Part shown: positions 6,757-8,604 of the stretch, in pieces
How positions within the stretch are numbered: position 1 is the first letter of the stretch
How the letters are laid out: the number at the start of each line of letters is the position of its first letter
Origin: Clostridia bacterium
Lineage (GTDB): Bacteria > Bacillota_A > Clostridia > Oscillospirales > CAG-382
DNA: 8,604 bases
NCBI GenBank assembly: GCA_017615235.1
Contig: JAGAAM010000121.1
Location: 1-8,604 of the forward strand
Reading direction: 5' to 3'
Notes under the pieces: model-generated
Database searches by the model: none
What the model saw: only the letters and a program-made list of their open reading frames with translations
Told to the model about the DNA's origin: nothing
Position numbers and translations under genes: made by a program

Positions 6757-8112
6757 TCAGTTCTTCTCCGTCAAAAAGACGGTGAAGGAAATTTCGGGTA
6801 TTTCTCCGGCGACGTATACTCCGCCGGTGAAAGCTTCGTCGATGACGATCCTCGGGATCGCGGTAAATACGCCTTCGCCGGAACCGTCATACGCTATATA
6901 AGCGGTGAGCCTGTCGGCGGAAAAATCGCCGATCGCGTCGGATGCGCCCATGACCGTTATCTTTATCTTTGTCACGACCTTGAAATCATAGCCTTCCGGC
7001 AATTCGGTCACAACCACGTTCGCTTCGGAAAGCGTGTAACTGCGGCTGCGAAGTTTCGGGAGCGTGACCGTCACTTCCGCTTTGGAGAGGATATCGTTCC
7101 CGTCCGTGACTCCGGCGGGAAGATTGGTCTGTATCTCGCTGATGGTAAAGGTCTTTTTCGATTCGATCGTCGTCTCGTCGACATTGAGCACGAGTTCGTC
7201 GATCGCTTTAAGCGCCGACGCCGTGCCGGTCAGTTCGATGCTGTAAAATTCCGCTCCGCCGGAAGTCTGGACTATGCTTGTCGCAAGCCCGGTATCGAAG
7301 GCTCCGCCGATGAACGCGGTCTTGACCGGAACTGTCTTGGACCTTATCACCGTCACTGAATAGGAAGCAGAAGTCTCCGAAAGTTCAAAATACGGGTTGT
7401 CGACGGTATATCCGCTTTCGTCGCGAAGCTCGATGCCGCCGGTGCCGGTCTTGGTGTCTACCGAATCGCCGATCTCTCCGGAGAATCCGATCTTGACGTA
7501 ACCCGCCTTGATCTCGTCGATCTTGGATCGCGGTCCTTTGACGTTGATATATTCCGGCGAGACGGTGTACTGAAGTTCTTTGATATCCGTGCCGGAATAC
7601 TCGGGCATATCGTAGGAGACCTTGACCGTCTTCTGCGTGAACTCGTCGACGAAAAGTATCACCGTTGACGAGGACTGCGAGACCACCTCGATCCCGTTGG
7701 GGGACTTGACGGTTATGTTAAAGGTCTGCTCGCCGGGGCGGACGGCGGATGAAATGTCGACGACAGCGCGGAAATTCGATTCGTTGAGCTGATTCAACTC
7801 CGCTTTTTTGCCTTTGGCGACTATGTTTATCGAGGAGATGGTCTGACCTTCAGCCAGAGTATAGTTGTTGATCTGTTTAAGCTCCTTCTGTCCGGTGATC
7901 TCGACTTCGATGCCGGAGAACTGCCTTTCGTACTGAGTATTGTCGTAACCGATCGCGTATACCCACACAAGGAACGCTCCGATCACGGCGGTGAGCAGGA
8001 CGAGAGTTTTCGAGAGCCTGCTCATTTTGCGGGTACCGCCGCCGTTGGCGGAAGTTCCCGGGTTTTCGTTCTGAACGTTTCCTTCGTCAGTTGTTCTTTT
8101 CACCCTTGTCAC
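6757..8112 (-). CDS. cdaR: CdaR, membrane-anchored YbbR-repeat regulator of the diadenylate cyclase CdaA
   Basis: 451 residues from a GTG start. CdaR (YbbR) partners CdaA at the membrane and modulates c-di-AMP synthesis, with its repeats facing outward. Visible parts: a hydrophilic N-terminal tail of about 29 residues rich in Asn, Gly, Thr and Lys; one membrane segment (TLVLLTAVIGAFLVWVYAI, residues 36-54); then four YbbR repeats at about 62-157, 159-257, 260-352 and 353-451. Each repeat carries the recurring strand-turn signature: INIVAKGKKAEL, YINVKGPRSKI, SIELTGTASAL and KITVMGASDAI. Four repeats and this length fit Bacillus CdaR (483 residues). The GTG at 8112 has two AAGGA copies 4 and 9 bases upstream and overlaps the cdaA stop by 26 bases. 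A TTG at 8196 is open but has less support. An ATG at 8025, just before the membrane segment, is the main alternative and would remove the tail. Confidence 0.9.
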   Translation of the reverse strand: MTRVKRTTDEGNVQNENPGTSANGGGTRKMSRLSKTLVLLTAVIGAFLVWVYAIGYDNTQYERQFSGIEVEITGQKELKQINNYTLAEGQTISSINIVAKGKKAELNQLNESNFRAVVDISSAVRPGEQTFNITVKSPNGIEVVSQSSSTVILFVDEFTQKTVKVSYDMPEYSGTDIKELQYTVSPEYINVKGPRSKIDEIKAGYVKIGFSGEIGDSVDTKTGTGGIELRDESGYTVDNPYFELSETSASYSVTVIRSKTVPVKTAFIGGAFDTGLATSIVQTSGGAEFYSIELTGTASALKAIDELVLNVDETTIESKKTFTISEIQTNLPAGVTDGNDILSKAEVTVTLPKLRSRSYTLSEANVVVTELPEGYDFKVVTKIKITVMGASDAIGDFSADRLTAYIAYDGSGEGVFTAIPRIVIDEAFTGGVYVAGEIPEISFTVFLTEKN

Positions 8113-8604
8113 CGTTTCCTTTCCTTGTAAATGGGAACCTTCCCCTGACCCTGTCGGTGATCGCCTTTTTATCCTCGACGATGAGTATCGATTCAAGATA
8201 TTCCTCCAGAGTCTTGCGGGAGAATCCGCGGCGGAGCTTTCCGTCCATCGCGACGGAGATGACCCCGTTTTCCTCCGAGACGACGATCGTCACGGCGTCG
8301 CTGTTCTCGCTTAGACCGATCGCGGCGCGGTGGCGGGCGCCGAGCTCTTTTGCCAGTTCGTTGTTCGTCGGGAACGGGAGGAAGCATCCCGCGGCGTGTA
8401 TCCTGCCGTTGCGGATTATCGCCGCACCGTCGTGCAGCGGAGCTTTGTTGAAAAAGATGTTGCCGAAAAGGAACGAAGTCGGCACCGCGTCGATGACGAC
8501 GCCGGTGCGGATATAGTCGCCGAGCTTCGTGCCGCGTTCAAATACGATCAGCGCGCCGGTCTTGGAAGCCGAAAGGCTTTCGACCGCGATGCAGGTCTCG
8601 CTTA
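8087..8604 (-). CDS. cdaA: Diadenylate cyclase CdaA (DacA/DisA_N domain), C-terminal part, cut by the right edge
   Basis: CdaA condenses two ATP into cyclic di-AMP at the membrane; c-di-AMP controls potassium and osmolyte uptake and cell-wall homeostasis in Bacillota. The frame is open to the window edge, giving 171 residues of the catalytic DAC domain and the tail. Visible are ALIVFERGTKLGDYIRTGV, PLHDGAAII with the DGA motif (8431-8423), LAKELGARHRAAIGLSE with the RHR motif (8335-8327), TIVVSEENGVISVAMDGKL and a short charged tail ending KGNGDKGEKNN. Both nucleotide-binding motifs are intact, so the enzyme should be active. The missing N-terminus would hold the three transmembrane helices (full length about 270-280 residues). 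The stop overlaps the start of cdaR, the usual partner, which separates CdaA from the soluble cyclases DisA and CdaS. Confidence 0.96.
   Translation of the reverse strand, partial: SETCIAVESLSASKTGALIVFERGTKLGDYIRTGVVIDAVPTSFLFGNIFFNKAPLHDGAAIIRNGRIHAAGCFLPFPTNNELAKELGARHRAAIGLSENSDAVTIVVSEENGVISVAMDGKLRRGFSRKTLEEYLESILIVEDKKAITDRVRGRFPFTRKGNGDKGEKNN
8113..8126 (-). promoter_or_regulatory. Tandem AAGGA ribosome binding site supporting a GTG start for cdaR
   Basis: Minus-strand AAGGAAAGGAAACG directly precedes the GTG at 8112-8110. The farther AAGGA is 9 bases away and the nearer 4 bases. The ATG at 8025 has no comparable site, only GC-rich GGCGG-type sequence, so this purine run favours the GTG. 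Confidence 0.6.

Noticed and set aside
5212..7359. A 715-codon open frame on the plus strand spanning recJ and cdaR
   Set aside because: It is in exact codon register opposite both genes and stays open because their codons seldom include TTA, CTA or TCA. Its translation shows no domain, and the minus-strand frames carry full RecJ and CdaR motifs.
6757..8196. TTG at 8196 as the cdaR start
   Set aside because: It would overlap the end of cdaA by 110 bases, and the added residues look like out-of-frame cdaA sequence (Arg/Ser-rich). The GTG at 8112 has a good ribosome binding site.
1..8604. Search for CRISPR arrays, tRNAs, insertion sequences, direct repeats, riboswitches and terminators
   Set aside because: Nothing was seen; almost every base is in a gene and the largest gap is 30 bases. 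Weak structured RNA cannot be excluded without folding software.

Overview
The window reads as one polycistronic block of housekeeping genes from a moderately GC-rich member of the Bacillota, most likely class Clostridia. Every gene is on the minus strand, so transcription runs from high to low coordinates. The pointers to this group are the CdaA/CdaR pair, a HemZ-type radical SAM protein, a long bifunctional Rel, a Clostridia-type uridine/nucleoside kinase, and strong AGGAG-like ribosome binding sites. Family or genus cannot be resolved by eye.

In order of transcription: the 3' part of cdaA (c-di-AMP synthase, cut by the right edge, 8604-8087); cdaR (membrane-anchored YbbR-repeat regulator of CdaA, about 8112-6757); recJ (single-strand DNA 5'-3' exonuclease, 6726-4651); rel (bifunctional (p)ppGpp synthetase/hydrolase, 4628-2421); dtd (D-aminoacyl-tRNA deacylase, 2424-1975); hemZ (radical SAM coproporphyrinogen dehydrogenase-like, 1978-479); and the 5' part of a uridine/nucleoside kinase gene (475-1, cut by the left edge). 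Junctions are very tight: a 26-base overlap, gaps of 30 and 22 bases, two 4-base ATGA overlaps and a 3-base gap. This is what a single operon with translational coupling looks like. There is no non-coding stretch over 30 bases, and I see no RNA gene, mobile element, CRISPR array, terminator or convincing internal promoter.

Functionally the block joins two nucleotide second-messenger systems (c-di-AMP from CdaA/CdaR and (p)ppGpp from Rel) with DNA repair (RecJ), translation quality control (Dtd), a tetrapyrrole-type radical SAM enzyme and pyrimidine nucleoside salvage. The recJ-rel-dtd-hemZ order is a known Bacillota neighbourhood, but apt, which often sits between recJ and rel, is absent. glmM, which often follows cdaA-cdaR, is also absent.

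Nothing here amounts to a wholly new system. The points most worth a second look are the altered active-site motif of Dtd, the fusion of the c-di-AMP and (p)ppGpp gene sets into one transcription unit, and two genes (recJ and the kinase) whose start codon is forced to be TTG.
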